A program made the position numbers and the translations under genes. DNA of 64,000 bases from Lineus longissimus (Eukaryota; Nemertea; Pilidiophora; Heteronemertea; Lineidae). The notes beneath the pieces were generated by a model. That model saw only the letters and a list, made by a program, of their open reading frames with translations, made no database searches and was not told the origin of the DNA. Below are positions 27,001 through 42,250 of this stretch, one piece after another. Where the stretch lies: contig NC_088311.1 of the NCBI RefSeq assembly GCF_910592395.1, positions 23,654,646 through 23,718,645 of the forward strand, written 5' to 3'. The stretch's first letter is position 1, and every line of letters begins with the position of its first letter.

Positions 27001-30000
27001 GATGTTTTTCAGTAACATTGTTGCGGCAGATGCAACACTTCCTGGAGCGCGCCGGGTATCTGGTATAACGAGGCCGATATCATCAAGCCATGAAGGCATG
27101 CTCTCATTTGGCTTGGATGCCATGGAATATATTGAGGATGGACAGGTATGTAAGGAATCGCAATTACCAAAACGAAAGTGATAAGTTCAGGAGCTCAGTT
27201 GGCATAAAAGGTCCTTCCTGAAGTGTTCATGTCTACAGGTGATTTGCAAATGATATACCTGAATCCTTTTGATTTAGTTTGTGGGTTAGTATGCTAATCA
27301 TTTCATTTGTTACATTTTCAGGACATTTCCTACAGTCAGTTCCTAGTACCATCACGTCATAAACAACACCATCGTCGCACTGCTACCCACGATGGAGTAT
27401 CCGCTAATAGCAGCTCAGAGAACAATGCACTCGCTGCAGGTTAGTAGTGTGTAAAGTGTGGGTATGACTTCAGCAGTAATTTTTGCTGCATAACGCTGAG
27501 CAGAGTAAGGGGGGGTTCTTGTGTTACCTGCCATTGCTTGTGTCCATCACATACCTATGCACATTTTGGACAATGGTATCAGTGAGTCCATTTGAAATAT
27601 CCGGTCAGCTCTGTTGTGTATGTAAGATCAGTGTGCTAATGCAAGTTGAAAGAGGGAAATTGTTTCAAAGAAAAACTTGAATGCACCTTTCCTGATGAGT
27701 GATGTACAGTGATAGGCCTAGACGATGTTAGAATAGGTAAATCCCAAACTTGGCACATTTGTATGTGTATTGACCTACTTTGCACATATCCAGTTTATTG
27801 CACTGTGAGCTTTATGTTGCATGCCGCATGCCACAAGTACAAAATTTAGGCAGCATCGATCGGCCAAATTGTGGCTGACAGTGATCCGTTTGGGGAATCC
27901 GGACATGTGCAGACAGTGTTGAAATTTACCACTTTGGGTCCATAGGTATCCTTTTTTGTGTCTGAGAGTCAATGTCATGTACATGTCAACATGCCTGTAC
28001 ATACTTTCTCTCTTCAGCTATTATCAATACATACGGTAACTTTCTTCACATGTTTTGATCAATGGTTTGATCTTTCTATTTCTAATACACTTCTCTAGTT
28101 CATTTTGTTGATTATTACAAGTTAATATGCTTTTGTATGATTTATAACGAGGTTGTGACGTGGCTCTGTAAGAAATGAGTCTGTACCTGTTGAACTTCAC
28201 TGTCATATTGTTTGCAAGTCTGAAAACATGGGACAGGACAAAGAAATTGTCTGGCATCAAATTGTGATTTGTCAGTTATAAATTAGGAAAAACTGCAGGA
28301 TATTTGTTACCATAATCCATTACATGTCAGACAGGTCAGACAACGAATCGAGGAGTGATGACTGAGTCAGTGAGGCCAACTCGGTCTGACAGTTTGTCAG
28401 TCCCCGTACAAACACTACTTTTCAGACTTGCTCTCTCTTTGTGTGATTGAGATTCCTACAGATTGTATCCACTCATTGAAAAAAGCTTTATTTGGGGTAG
28501 TTAGGACACAACTGACTATACCGGTAGTCAGTGATGTATTAGAGAACACTACAGCATGATAAGGTGGCAGTTTGATAACAGACAATTTGAGGGCAAGGAG
28601 GCAGTATATGAGAGTAATTTCAGTTCTGTCAAGTGCAATGGGTGGCTCATCTGAACATGTCTCTCAATCACCTCATAAACTTTAAAGCAAACTCCAGTGA
28701 ACTTTTTGTCTTGTTTGTTTATTCATCTGTAGGCTTACCAGTGCAGCTATTTCGCAGTGTCTCGTACGATCCGAATTTGGCACACAAAACAGGCCTCCAA
28801 ACACCACACAAAACAGGCCTCCAAACTCCTCCTATTCTGATCAAAGACAAAGGTAACATCAGGAAAAAGTGTGCTACTGCTAGCTCCTGCTGCTCTAGAC
28901 AAAGGAAGAGAGCGTCGGTATAGGCCGCCATTTTGTCCATAGCAACCAATGTTGGAGAAAAGCAGCTGAGATTCTGGACACCTCTATGTGCTGCTGCTAA
29001 TTGCTTTGCTCACGCATGCGTTGCTTTGGCAAAAATGGCAGAAATACCGACTCGTTTGTCCTGTATGGGTCCCAGCTGATCCTATACTTTGCTGTCATCA
29101 GAGTGATGATGACAGTATGACTACTCCCCTGAATCTGGTTGGCTAGATTTGATACCCAAATTGCCAAGTGAGGTTCATCATCCACCCTGGTGACAGCAAA
29201 ATCTCCCGAGAGCAAATGGAACTAACATGTGGAGAACGATCCCAGCTGCATGGTATACCACTTAGTGATATTGTAGTCTTTTTATTTGGGCTTATGCCAT
29301 ATATTCAGCGATCATACTGTAGCAGTCCAAGGATGGTTTTCTTATGTTTGGATGTGCACCATCCTTGAGTGCTGAGCAGTTGGAGTTAATACTGCATTAT
29401 TTTGCTCTTAGTTTAATCCTCTTCCTCTAAGTGTCAATCCAGAAATGTTCATGTGAAGTTTGTGTTTATAGATATGGCCACAAAAACTAAAGTCTTGTTA
29501 AGATTACCTTCACAATTTGCAATTTCACAAAGCAGCTAAATACGATGACCACAAGTATTTCTGGGTTTAGATTTCAGAGTTTTTCCTTATCTTTGTTGCT
29601 TTAGTTTATATCTGCTATCTAATCTTATTGCTGTTGCTTTAAACTTGTTGAAAAAAATATTTGACCGACTTTTACCTATAAATTATGTGTATGGTTTTGT
29701 TTTGATCCATATTTTGCCTTGTTTTCAGTTTCACTTCATATCAATTTGAAAACAGATCAGCAACACCAGTTAATAAAGAAGGTTGTCAAAACAATGCAAC
29801 TCATCCCAGCAACTTTAAAATCCCCCGCCAGACGGGCTGGACTTTTCCTACTTAAGGTTTTCTCACTGTGTTTGATTTATTTGTTATAACTACTTTACTT
29901 GGCACGTTACAGAGCTGACCCCATCCAACTGTGTCATTAAAGGCCCGGTATATCATAAGAAAAACACTGGTAAATACCATTACCCTTTTGTAGACAGGCT

Positions 30001-32052
30001 ATCACTGTTAATATACATGTAGTTGCCTCCTCGGTTTTCACATACATGTAGTACATGTAGAGTTAGGACTTCATGTCTTTGGTTAGAAGAAGATAGAAGT
30101 GTAACTTTCATTTCATCATACATATATATGAGTGGCTCAGTATAGATTTTCAGTGTCTGGATTTTCTCTTTTCACTGCATTTCTAACTGCTTTCTCTGTT
30201 CGTTGTCAGGTAAATAAATGACCTATATAAATTAAAATCCATTCTGAGCCACCAATACTCTTAAATCCATCTCTAATAAGCCGATCAAACAGCATTTAAT
30301 TTCATTTCATTTTATCTAATCATATTTGGTAGATTTCACTCAACTGTAGTGTAGTAGTAGCACTCTTTTAGTCCCAAGGATATTATGTTCAAATTTATTT
30401 TACCTGTAACTGCCTACTTTATGTTGAATTTGCAATGCCTTTTTCTGTGCTTAATGGTGTCTTTCGAAGCTAGGTTGAAAAAGATGACTCAGTGCAATGC
30501 ATACTGATTTAAAAGAGCCTAATTTCTTTCAAATATGAGCGCTATGGTGGTTTTGATGTCATTTGGTGCCTTCATTTGTAACCGTTCAAGAACTGTTAGT
30601 CGTTCTGTGAGCAGAACCCTATAAGAAAAACAAACCTGTTTTACGTGACAAAATATTGAGCCTTTTCTGCAACCAGAAAATAAAGATATGCTGTGAAAAC
30701 TATATCTTCTCTATGTAATCTCTCTAGGTGATCATTTCAGTGAAGACTTTCTTCTCAGTCTCTGTCAACTTCTTCTAATAACGCTTTCCTTGTTCATAAG
30801 ATTCTAATTCAATGTTGTTGTATTTTGTAGGTTTTGACTATGATATGACATCGGAGCTTGTGTACGACCCCAACATGCTGGATGACCCAGAGCTTAGCTC
30901 AGGAAAGCACAGGACGCTGCTTACGTTTACTTCATACATGGTATGTTTCCAGGCCAGTATCGCATCATGTTGATGACAGTATCGGGGTTAGATTTTCCCA
31001 CTTGTCCACTTGCCCTCAAAAAGTCAAATTGAAACCAAATCTGTAGTGAAGCCAGCAAGCACAAATGGAGAGAAAAAAATATCACCATCTTCTGGGGCAA
31101 CTGTAATATTCATGCTGGTCAACCATCCAAATGATGCTTAACTTCTAGCTCTGGAGACAACGCACCAACCATCAGGCCATAAATGAGTTCCTCCAAGCCT
31201 GCAGGTGAAGCCGTACCATGTAACTGGGGGTACAGTACAGCAACCCTACTTTTCACTTCCACTTCATTTGTCTTCAGACCTCAATCATCGACTACTGCAA
31301 GCCATCTGACCTGAAGCAGGAGCTCAATGAGAAGTTCAAAGAGAGGTTTCCTCACATCAGCCTCACGTTGAGTAAACTGCGCAGCTTAAAACGGGATTTG
31401 AAGAAAGTAGGACATGTCAAGGTTAGAGGACTTCTCTAAAGTAGTAGCTGTTTCAGTGCACTTGCAGAATTTTGTTGAATATCAATATAATATTGTCAGT
31501 GATTCACTGCTGACTCTATCTGCCTTATGTTATCATTTCAGTGTTCAATTGACCTGTGGACAGTCGCCCAGTCATACACGACCTTCGAAAAGCTGATTTT
31601 AAAGGGGTTGATAAACAAGCAGAACAGAAAACTATGTGCGGGTGCCAGCTTGTTGTTGAGTGCCAAACTGAATGATATCAAGAAGAGCGATTTAACAAAA
31701 CTCATCGATGTAAGTATTTTGATCTCTTGGAGGTTTTGCAGTGTTATGTTCTTCCTCACTTCTTATTGTGTTAGACTTATTCTGGTCACTCAGACAGGTC
31801 CTGGTAAGGCATATCAGTGCCGCATCTAACAAGCATCTAGCAAGCATAAAACAAGGAACTGCCTGAATTTCGAAAGTCTAGATAAGGACAATTTTCTTCT
31901 TTGCTTTGCAGGAAATCGAAGACTCATTCAAAGTTCAAAGAAAAGAACTGCTCGCATTCGAGGTTGCCATTCTCATCGCATTGGAATTCACCCTACACAT
32001 CCCGGACTACGAGGTCTACCCGCACTACCAGAGACTCATGTATACATCTTGA
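24050..32052 (+). CDS. CABLES1: CDK5 and ABL1 enzyme substrate (CABLES family), 12 coding exons, complete
   Basis: CABLES proteins are cyclin-box adaptors that link CDKs (CDK2, CDK3, CDK5) to tyrosine kinases such as ABL and WEE1. Exons: 24050-24555, 24915-24950, 25992-26098, 26448-26583, 26733-26813, 27013-27145, 27322-27439, 28733-28852, 30831-30940, 31278-31421, 31542-31709 and 31912-32052; phases agree throughout (599 residues; human CABLES1 is about 630). The N-terminus has the family [15 protein letters not shown] segment, and the middle is Ser-rich. The C-terminal cyclin-like region carries the hallmark [47 protein letters not shown] and [19 protein letters not shown] segments and ends [11 protein letters not shown]. 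Stops lie in frame just upstream of the ATG. Exon 8 contains a direct 24-base duplication (HKTGLQTP twice). The invertebrate gene may be pro-orthologous to both vertebrate CABLES1 and CABLES2. Confidence 0.93.
28853..30830 (+). other. Longest CABLES intron (about 2 kb)
   Basis: No gene is seen. It contains several TACATGTA words and an exon-like open stretch at 29,729-29,856 with a decent acceptor but a weak donor, whose phase would not fit the next exon. Confidence 0.6.
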
Positions 32053-34840
32053 TACAACGCCAGGGTGGACAGGGAAAGATAGCCACCCAAACCACTGCCA
32101 GTTGAACCAAGTCACTCAGCTCCGGGCCAGACGTGGATCAAGGCATCTTGGCAATGTTTTCGAGCAGAATCCAGCCTTCTTACACAGACATTATTAACCT
32201 GTTCTTGAAGAGCCAGTCACTTGTAGACTTTGACAAATTGAGGGAAAAGTTTTCAAAACTGTTCAAAGAATACTACATATTTAGAGAATTAGGTATAACA
32301 TTCTCATTGCTTATTTTGCTGTGCAAGACCAACCTGGTCCCATCTTTGTCATCCATTACCTGCTGGAAAGCAGACGCCAAAAATGTCAGGATGATTTGAA
32401 CAGACGGGGATCTCTAAATGATGTCTATCAGGCGTCACGCATAGCACAACATTTTCTTCTCTCACACCCTTTATATCAAGATTTCTCAATTATCATACAT
32501 TCATATCATTACCATACTATTGGACTTGAACTTCGTTCGACATTGTTATTTGCATAATTACAGGAGTTATCGTAAGTGCTATATCAAGAGTTGAAATTGT
32601 GTCTACTTTGTACCTTGAACCGGTACACGATCAGTGTAAATGTATCTATCATAGCCATTCAAGGTTTTTGTTTTGTGTTCCGAGTAGTTCTCAGAAACCT
32701 TATTTCTCAATATCATATCATGGGAAAGCATAGTTAAATGATGGCAGCCTCTGCTCTCTGATGAAGTAAGGGCTCAAGTAAGTCGGTCATCCCTTCAATC
32801 AATATGGGATATGATTATGATAAAGGTAGACTGCTAAAATGATAGTTAATTGCGATGTTTTTTTATTGTGTCATAATAAGTGTATACTTGTTTCGTCTGA
32901 CTTTCAGATTTTGTATGTATGTATAACTATGTACAGCTTTTGTACTGCTTTCATGTGACAATTGGGCATTGATGATGTAATTAGCTATCATGTTGTGCAT
33001 TTATGGCTTTTGTAATGTTCTCCAGCAGATCTCAGTGGTACATTTTTAACCACCCCTCAAACAAGGTATTTCCATCGCTGCTAAGTACGATCATCACAGC
33101 AGCATCTGTGTTGCATAGTGATCCAAAAAATGGACAACAGCTAACAAACAAGCGATACTTAATGCACTCTCCTTGGATTGGTTAAACAAAAAACTTAGAA
33201 TGTGGTATTGTATTTTCATGTCAGCAAGATTTAATAAAGACAAGTCTTTATTTTGGCTTGATATCAGCAGTACCACATTTTTGTTGAGGAAGGGTTTCAA
33301 AATGTCATTTCTGAATTGGGGATCATAGTTCTTGAGCCATCAAAATAGTTACTTAATAATTGAGTTGATGGTTGTTTTGGTTTAATTACCAGGTAATTTG
33401 ATATGGTGTATTTGTTTCCATGGTAGCATGATACCGTAAACCACCATATATTCGTGTCTCTTTATTTTTGCGATTTGCAAAAATTTCTAAACATTAAAAA
33501 TCTTCACAATTTTTATCAAATTTTAGCAGACTGCAAAATTTCTTGGGAGTTTTCAATTAAAACTTTTTTTGCAATTTTCATTTCCAAGAAGTGATATTAT
33601 TTGTGAAATCAGCAAAAATGAAATGCCTGCGAAAATTTGACAGTTTACAACCGTCCAGTAGTGTGTAGGCGCCGTGCTATCAAGGTGTTGTACGTAAGTT
33701 AGTAAGATTTGAAAAGAATTGAGTATACAATTTAGAAGTGCCTGTTAGCTGCATACCAGTACATGTACATTAGTTCAGGGTTAATCTGTGGCTCTTAGGT
33801 ACTTTGACAGTTTTGTGGAATTGAAATACATATAAACATGTACAAAGTGTCCTGTGAGTCCATCTGTGTAAAGGTGTTTTTATTGAAATTTAACTTTTTG
33901 AAACCTGTGATATATCTAGTCACTTCATATTAAAAGCAACTACTTAATGATAACAAATAGGATTAAAGGAGTGGCCTTGCATGCGTTTCTATGTCGATGA
34001 CAGTTCTGAGAAACGCTGTAAATCATTAGTCCCAGCATGGCGTTATCTGGATGGACTCCGCGATTAAACTCTAGAAGCAGAAAGATTATATAGTGTATGT
34101 ATGATGACATCCAGGTGTATATCACTGGGCAGACTTCGGTTGAAGGGATAGGCAACTTGAGGATTGAAAGGGGTGAATTAAATCTGATAGATGCATATTG
34201 GCAAGCAAAGATTAATCTGTGGAGATGTGAATATATTGTAAATATCTTGTAAATTGTCAAGTCTGTGATGAAAATAAATCGTTCGGCAATGGTGCAACTA
34301 TAAAATGTGTTTTAGTTCCTTGATGAATCTTTCATGGATGTTCTAGTTGTGCTGGTGTCCGACTGATTACGGTATCTCAATATTGTGGGTTCAAATCCTG
34401 AAACGACATGCATACATGACTTCTAATCTTAAAGCAGGTTCCTTTCCTTTGAAGGAGGCCAGAGGCCAGGATTTCTCTTTTACCTGATGCGCTTTCCAGG
34501 TCAAGCAAAGGACCTCATCCTTGTCTAGAGGAGTAACTTGCGATTGACTCTCACCCCCCCCCCCCTCAGCTCGGCATTGGTGACCTTTTCCCCTTCTGGA
34601 GTAGGCCGCATCCTATATGCTTACAATTTACTCCCCCCCCCCCCCCCCCCCCGAGGTCGGGCGCTATTCTGGGTAGAAAGAAAAGCACTCCTAATCCATC
34701 GCAGCGGATGCATCAGGCATCCTCTGCCGACAGTGTTTACTTGTGCTACTGCACAACCTTGAACCAGTATATGTCCTTTCTCAGCGTTCCAGTACACGTA
34801 AATGACAATAAAATGGGGTGTCCACAAAATGTATAAATAG
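32053..34840 (+). other. CABLES 3' UTR and convergent intergenic DNA
   Basis: AATAAA words at 33,233-33,238 and 34,273-34,278 are candidate polyadenylation signals for CABLES. The AT-rich block 33,430-33,660 resembles DNA at about 48,890-48,970 and looks like a dispersed repeat. Two poly-C tracts lie at about 34,552-34,565 and 34,633-34,652. The next gene converges from the right. Confidence 0.5.
34273..34278 (+). terminator. Candidate polyadenylation signal of CABLES
   Basis: AATAAA about 2.2 kb after the CABLES stop codon and upstream of the convergent CARD/TPR gene. An alternative AATAAA lies at 33,233. The choice between them is a guess. Confidence 0.35.
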
Positions 34841-34846
34841 TTTATT
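34841..34846 (-). terminator. Candidate polyadenylation signal of the CARD/TPR gene
   Basis: TTTATT on the plus strand (AATAAA on the minus strand), 497 bases after the stop codon at 35,343. It would give a 3' UTR of about 0.5 kb. Confidence 0.45.
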
Positions 34847-35342
34847 CCATAAAATTGCTATTTACAGATCTTGTTGATATAATATAAAGAATAATTATGT
34901 CAGAACACTATAAAATCAAGGACAGTAGTTTTTCGAAGATATCACAGAAAAAAGTTTCACCCTCCACAGTGGAAAGTCGTTCTAGATACACATAATGATA
35001 AAAGGTGTGTTATATGTCAAACCTTACTACAATTCTTTGCATTGCACAGAATACCACCTGAGAGGGCTTCAGCTATATACATGTAGTTACTCACTTTCAA
35101 AAAAGGATATTCCTACGTACGACACATAATTAAATTAGTCTCACAAAGCTGTTTTTCTGGGCAATCTGATTGCGGCTGCATTTACCACCCTCCACTTCAT
35201 TTTTGCCCTAATTTTCAATGTCTAAACATTTCCAAGTCCTAATCCACTTTGGCCAATTCATTTTGCCAGGCACTGAACTTATTCCTTAATCAAGGAAGCA
35301 TTTTTCTCCCATTTGATATTTGACTGAAATCCATAGTTATGT

Positions 35343-38300
35343 TTACTTCAATTTGCTCAACTTCGACAAGTCAAGTTTTGCCAATTTTTTCTGCCAGACC
35401 TTAAACTCATCCCTGAATTCAGCGAATGGCTTGGGCTGCTGATTCAGTACGTCCCACTTCAATGAATCCTCTTGCTGATTCTGGATGATCCAGTTGTACT
35501 GGTCTTTCTCCATCTGTTGTGACTCCTCAATGTTGTTAGTCTCCTTCAGCAGCTCAACGAGGCTGTCGTAGGTGCTGTCAACCCACTTGATATACACGCC
35601 ACCAGTATCTGAAATTTGTTACCAGATGGTTATGATTATACTTGGATGAAACCAATCGACCTTGCCAAGAACCAGGCGGTTTCCATTGGTTGCACAGGGG
35701 CGGACATCTTCCACAAATCATTGAGAAGATTCATGCAAAATCATTCGAGAAAGCCAAAGGGATCATTTCAGGCAAAGGACACGCCAAAACTACAGTAACT
35801 GCAGAAAAAAACATTGTCATGAGTAATCACTGATTAGTCGCTACTCACCAACTTTGCTGATAACCTGTTTGAGCAATTCGACAGCTTTCACTGGCCGCTC
35901 TGTCTGCTTGTAGAACTGGCCTAGCTTGGCTTTGGCAAGAAGAGTAAAATGACTGTTATGGGTAAGACACAACTTGTAGATCTCGACCACCTGTTGGTAG
36001 AAGTCCTCTGCGTCTTCTAACCTGCCAAAATAAATGGGATTCTGTGAGAGATCATTAGCAACTTGTAGTTATCATTTATACTGTGAGAGATCAAATATTC
36101 TTCCAACCACAGATGTTTTTGAGATAATGTGTGTCTTGGACGTGGCCTGCTAAAGTCTGGGGTTAACCCCTTCTTACTTTTCCATCTTTGTAAGAACCTC
36201 CGCATACAGCTGCATCGTCTGTCCCGTCCTCCAGCTGATGTCTCCGTAATGGTGGCGGAACGTCTTCAGGGCAATCATCGCCTCAGACTCGGCAAAGATC
36301 AGGACGCCCTCTTTGTGATCCTCGCCACAGCTCTGTGACTTGATCAACAGGCATCGAGCTGAAAGAAAAGAGATATGACCATTATGGTGTCATCTCGAAT
36401 ATGCTGGCTCACATGATACATGACTTGTCAAGTTCCTAACCAGCATGACCACTAACTGAAAGTTCTCAATAAACGTTGTAAGATGGTGTAAATAATACCA
36501 ACTTCATGATTGTGAGGATACTCGCTTCAGTAAACTGAAGACCATGAGTTGGTCAAGTCGTTCAATTTGACCAATCAGGTATCTGATCATTGTTTCTATG
36601 GAATTCATTGACTTCACACCATTTTTATTACACTTACCAATATTTTCACTGAAGATGGACAGAATTGGATGCAGACAGGGTACACAATTCATGGCGGTTC
36701 TCTGAGCTTTGTGAGCATGTGCCAGGTAGAGATCATCACTGAGGTTGTTGGCGGCCATAAGGGCCTTGGACAGGGCAAGGTGGGCCATCGCGAGCAGTAT
36801 TGTATCACAACCATAGATAGTTTCAGCATAATCCAAGAGTTTCTGAAAAGAACGGGCCATAGGTAAGTTACACTGGTTTCGGAGGTCTTTCTCAACACAA
36901 GATCAGACCTCATAGGTGACTTTAAGTACTGATGTCAGCAGTATTTGACTTCTACAGGTATATCCTATACTATTATGGAGAAAACTCCCAACGCCAATTT
37001 TACATGCAGTATCATGACAGACACATCAAACTCACCATAGCAACATTGACGCCTTCCTGGTCCTGAATGTATTCATTTGAATACTCCATGTATATCAGTA
37101 AAGCGACAAGGTACATCGGGTGATTGGGGCCGAATAACTCCCTGCAATGTAAAGGTCAAGGACATGTAGAATTCATCAGAACTGTGCAGTTGGAGAAAAC
37201 TCAGATGAACGAGCTGAATCTCGATGAATTGAGAACATCCTCAGTGGTCATGGTCTACATTTGTACTGGCCGTATACAAGAGCAATCCTTGCCCATTGAT
37301 ACAAATATCTTTAGTGAAGAGGGGGATTGTCCTCACTTACAGGCTTTCCCCTCATGTTGAATCAGGTAAGAGATATATCGGGGTAAATCCATCCTGAGGA
37401 AATCTGGGGCTGATGTTCGCTTCTCCGGCCCTGCACGCAAACAGGGTATGAAACCTCTTGCAAACCTTTAATTGTATAGTTAAAGATGGAAGATGTTTTA
37501 AAGTCTATCAAGTTATCATACCTTGCTTGCTGTACAGCTGCAACCGACAACTGCTTGGCCCTTTTAACATTGAACTTGGCCATGTACGCCCTTGCTGCTG
37601 TGCAAATGATCTTTATGATGTTGGCATATTTGGACTTATCAACATTCTGGAACAGATTAAACAACTGATTAAAAAGATTAGATGAATTCGAAGGTTTATA
37701 AAATATAACTACGAGGATATAATATCTTGGGTGTCAGAGGGTTAAAATCTAACATATCATAACAATAGGAGTGCTCACTGCCTTTCTCCAAGATGGTCTT
37801 ACCTGCAATGCTGTCTGGGCCCAACTGTAGGCCGAGCTGTGGTTGCCCTGCTCCAACATCATACCACTCAACGCCACATCCCTCTCAGATTCATCAAGGA
37901 TATTCTGTCCAAACGACATCATCGATATTGCATGGTGGTATTTCATTGCCGCATGGTATGCAAAATCAGCCAACTGGTACTCATAGTTCATGCTGCGTAT
38001 GCTCATCAGTTTGATATTTGCTTCATACGCTGACCTCCAAGTGTCGATACTGGGATTAGCAGATAGGTACAATATCAAGGAGCTCAACAAGCTTTCCGCC
38101 ACAAGAAATTCACCAAATTCTTCTGTCAAGGCAAACAAGCTAAATCCAATCTTACGGAAAAAGTCAATGTGATGAGCGTTTTCAGCAGCCCCCGCTGACA
38201 AAGTCAGCGCAACGAAAGACCCGCAAAGTTCCTTCAGGACATTCTTGTTTTGCTCAAACTTCAAAGCCATGAAGTACTTCATGTACATGTGGTAGTTCTC

Positions 38301-39610
38301 AAGGTCATCCAAGACATCCTGCACAGCAGACGCCATACACAACACAAATCCTTTTGGCAAGAGTCCCTGTTTATTCATGTAATACGTCAACTCTAATTCC
38401 TTCATTTTTTCAAACACATCCTTTTCATTGTTTAACTGCTGTCTGTCATGAGGATCGGTTGATTGTTCTAATTTCTCAAACAGTTCTGTAGGTTCATGCA
38501 GATGTGAGCAGAAGTCAGGCATGCTGGGAACCCACTGGTGAACATAGCCAAAGACAAACTTCATTGGAGCGACATCCTTGTTGGTCCTCTCTGGTGATTC
38601 TCGTTCTCCCTTTTCAGGCCTCATCGCATTGTCTGTTGCATCTTCTCCCTCCTTTCTTGCTTCATCCTTATCAATGTTTGGCAATGGTTCATATTTCGGG
38701 TACTTCATGTCATCCACTTTGACATCTGCCTCACTAACAGGGGTGATAACTGCAATTGACGAGCTCCCCATCGTCATACTGGATGCACCAGACTTCTCCG
38801 GTTTCATAGGTTTGCGAATGATCGTGTTGTCCAAGAAGCCAATCAGGGTGAGGTACCTATCCTTTGTGTCATCATCTGCATCAGCATGTCGCAGGGATGC
38901 CCGGAAATGTTTATACCAGTCACATCTTTTTCCTTTCAATGGAAGAAGGTCAATGAGTCTCATTGTTTTTTCCTGTGGCGATGATCCCTGCAGAATGATT
39001 TTCTCTTCTTTTGGTGTGATAGTTCCGCTCTCCTTGAGGTACTCTAAGACATGCTCGACTCGTAGCTCTTGGAGGATGGCAACACGGTTTACTCTGACCC
39101 TCATGAGATTTTGGGCTGATATCGAGTTCAATTCCAAAGGCTTTGGAAATCTTGGACTCCTGGAATAAAACAGATCCATAATTTTTATATGTACGGTACA
39201 GAGACTTAGTCAGAGGGATTACACGACTTTAAGTCATGAAGTTAACTTCTTCCACTCATACAGTCACTGACCAACTCCTAACTTGAAGTTATGAAGTACA
39301 AAAATATAAAGTCATGAAAGTGTCATTTAGTTCAAGTGACATCTATCGTGACTTCTTTGTTGCAGTGAGTGGTCAAGCTCAGCTGTTGATAATGCATTGA
39401 ATAGTTCCTTAGTTGGTCCTGGCAATGAAAAAATATCATTATCAATCCATTTAGCCTATGATATAACGTAGGCGGCCTAAAAATTATATAATATATCATT
39501 CAAAATACCTCAATAAAGGTTTCTGAAGCATTTTATAGTCTTTTTGAGAGTGGTACTGACCTAATCATTCCCTTGGGAGGAGACGGCTGTATCCTCGGTG
39601 CCTTGAACAT
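35343..39610 (-). CDS. CARD-domain protein with APPBP2-like TPR body, 8 coding exons, complete
   Basis: Exons: 39610-39561, 39159-37803, 37646-37522, 37141-37036, 36842-36638, 36358-36178, 36021-35849 and 35608-35343 (820 residues). The start was moved from an ATG at 39,179, which lies in intron sequence before an acceptor (TTTTATTCCAG), to 39,610, where a short first exon joins in phase. Residues ~36-129 read as a CARD: MRVRVNRVAILQEL, HVLEYLKESGTITPKEE, RLIDLLPLKGKRCDWYKHF. An acidic, charged linker follows (~135-205), then helical repeats from ~330 to ~720 that follow the layout of amyloid protein-binding protein 2, for example an AYSWAQTAL segment and AVQQARELFGPNHPMYLVAL, equivalent to APPBP2 LARDHFGSKHPKYSDTL. 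APPBP2 (585 residues in human, no CARD) is a kinesin-light-chain-like cargo adaptor and Cullin-2 substrate receptor. The function here is not known; CARDs usually mediate homotypic assembly in innate immune or death signalling. It is divergent with CLPP. Confidence 0.85.
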
Positions 39611-39962
39611 CCTCCTGTTCAACAAGAGCACTTAAAAACGATATGGAGTAGCAGGAACCCAGTAAAGAATGAGTCTATAGCAACCAAGCAGACATTAATT
39701 TAATTGGTCATACTCGGCACAGTCCGCGATGACGTCAGAGTCTGGATTTTCAATACGCTCTCGTTCGCACTACAATGTACAGGGTGGATAGCGCGCACCT
39801 GTTTCATGCGGAGAGTGGTGGAATGAATTACCGCATGCGCACTTTCAATTCGGAGGCGGAAACAGCAAGGAGCGAATGTGACTGTGTAACTTTACATAAT
39901 ATTTTTTCCACAAAAACACCTATATTTGTGCAGTTCGAACTTTGATCGACAGTTTTACGACA
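39611..39962. promoter_or_regulatory. Probable bidirectional promoter between the CARD/TPR gene and CLPP
   Basis: Only 352 bases separate the two divergent start codons. The interval holds a perfect palindromic CRE (TGACGTCA, 39,730-39,737) and an NRF1-like CCGCATGCGCAC (39,831-39,842), is richer in CpG than its surroundings, and has no obvious TATA box in the expected places. Site identity is seen in the sequence; promoter function is inferred. Confidence 0.6.
39730..39737. promoter_or_regulatory. CRE palindrome (ATF/CREB-type site)
   Basis: Exact TGACGTCA, 126 bases from the CARD/TPR gene start codon and 226 bases from the CLPP start codon. ATF/CREB family bZIP factors bind this word. Confidence 0.5.

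Positions 39963-42250
<2,288 letters not shown>

Noticed and set aside
29729-29856. Exon-like open stretch in the long CABLES intron (acceptor TTGTTTTCAG, 42 open codons)
   Set aside because: Its length leaves phase 0, but the next exon (30,831) needs one carried base; the donor AAG/GTTTTC is weak and the peptide does not resemble CABLES.
34552-34652. Poly-C tracts and Pro-rich ORF
   Set aside because: Simple homopolymer runs; the ORF exists only because of them.
39171-39179. ATG at 39,179 as the start of the CARD/TPR protein
   Set aside because: It sits in a polypyrimidine-AG acceptor (TTTTATTCCAG); a short upstream exon at 39,610-39,561 joins in phase and gives a better start.
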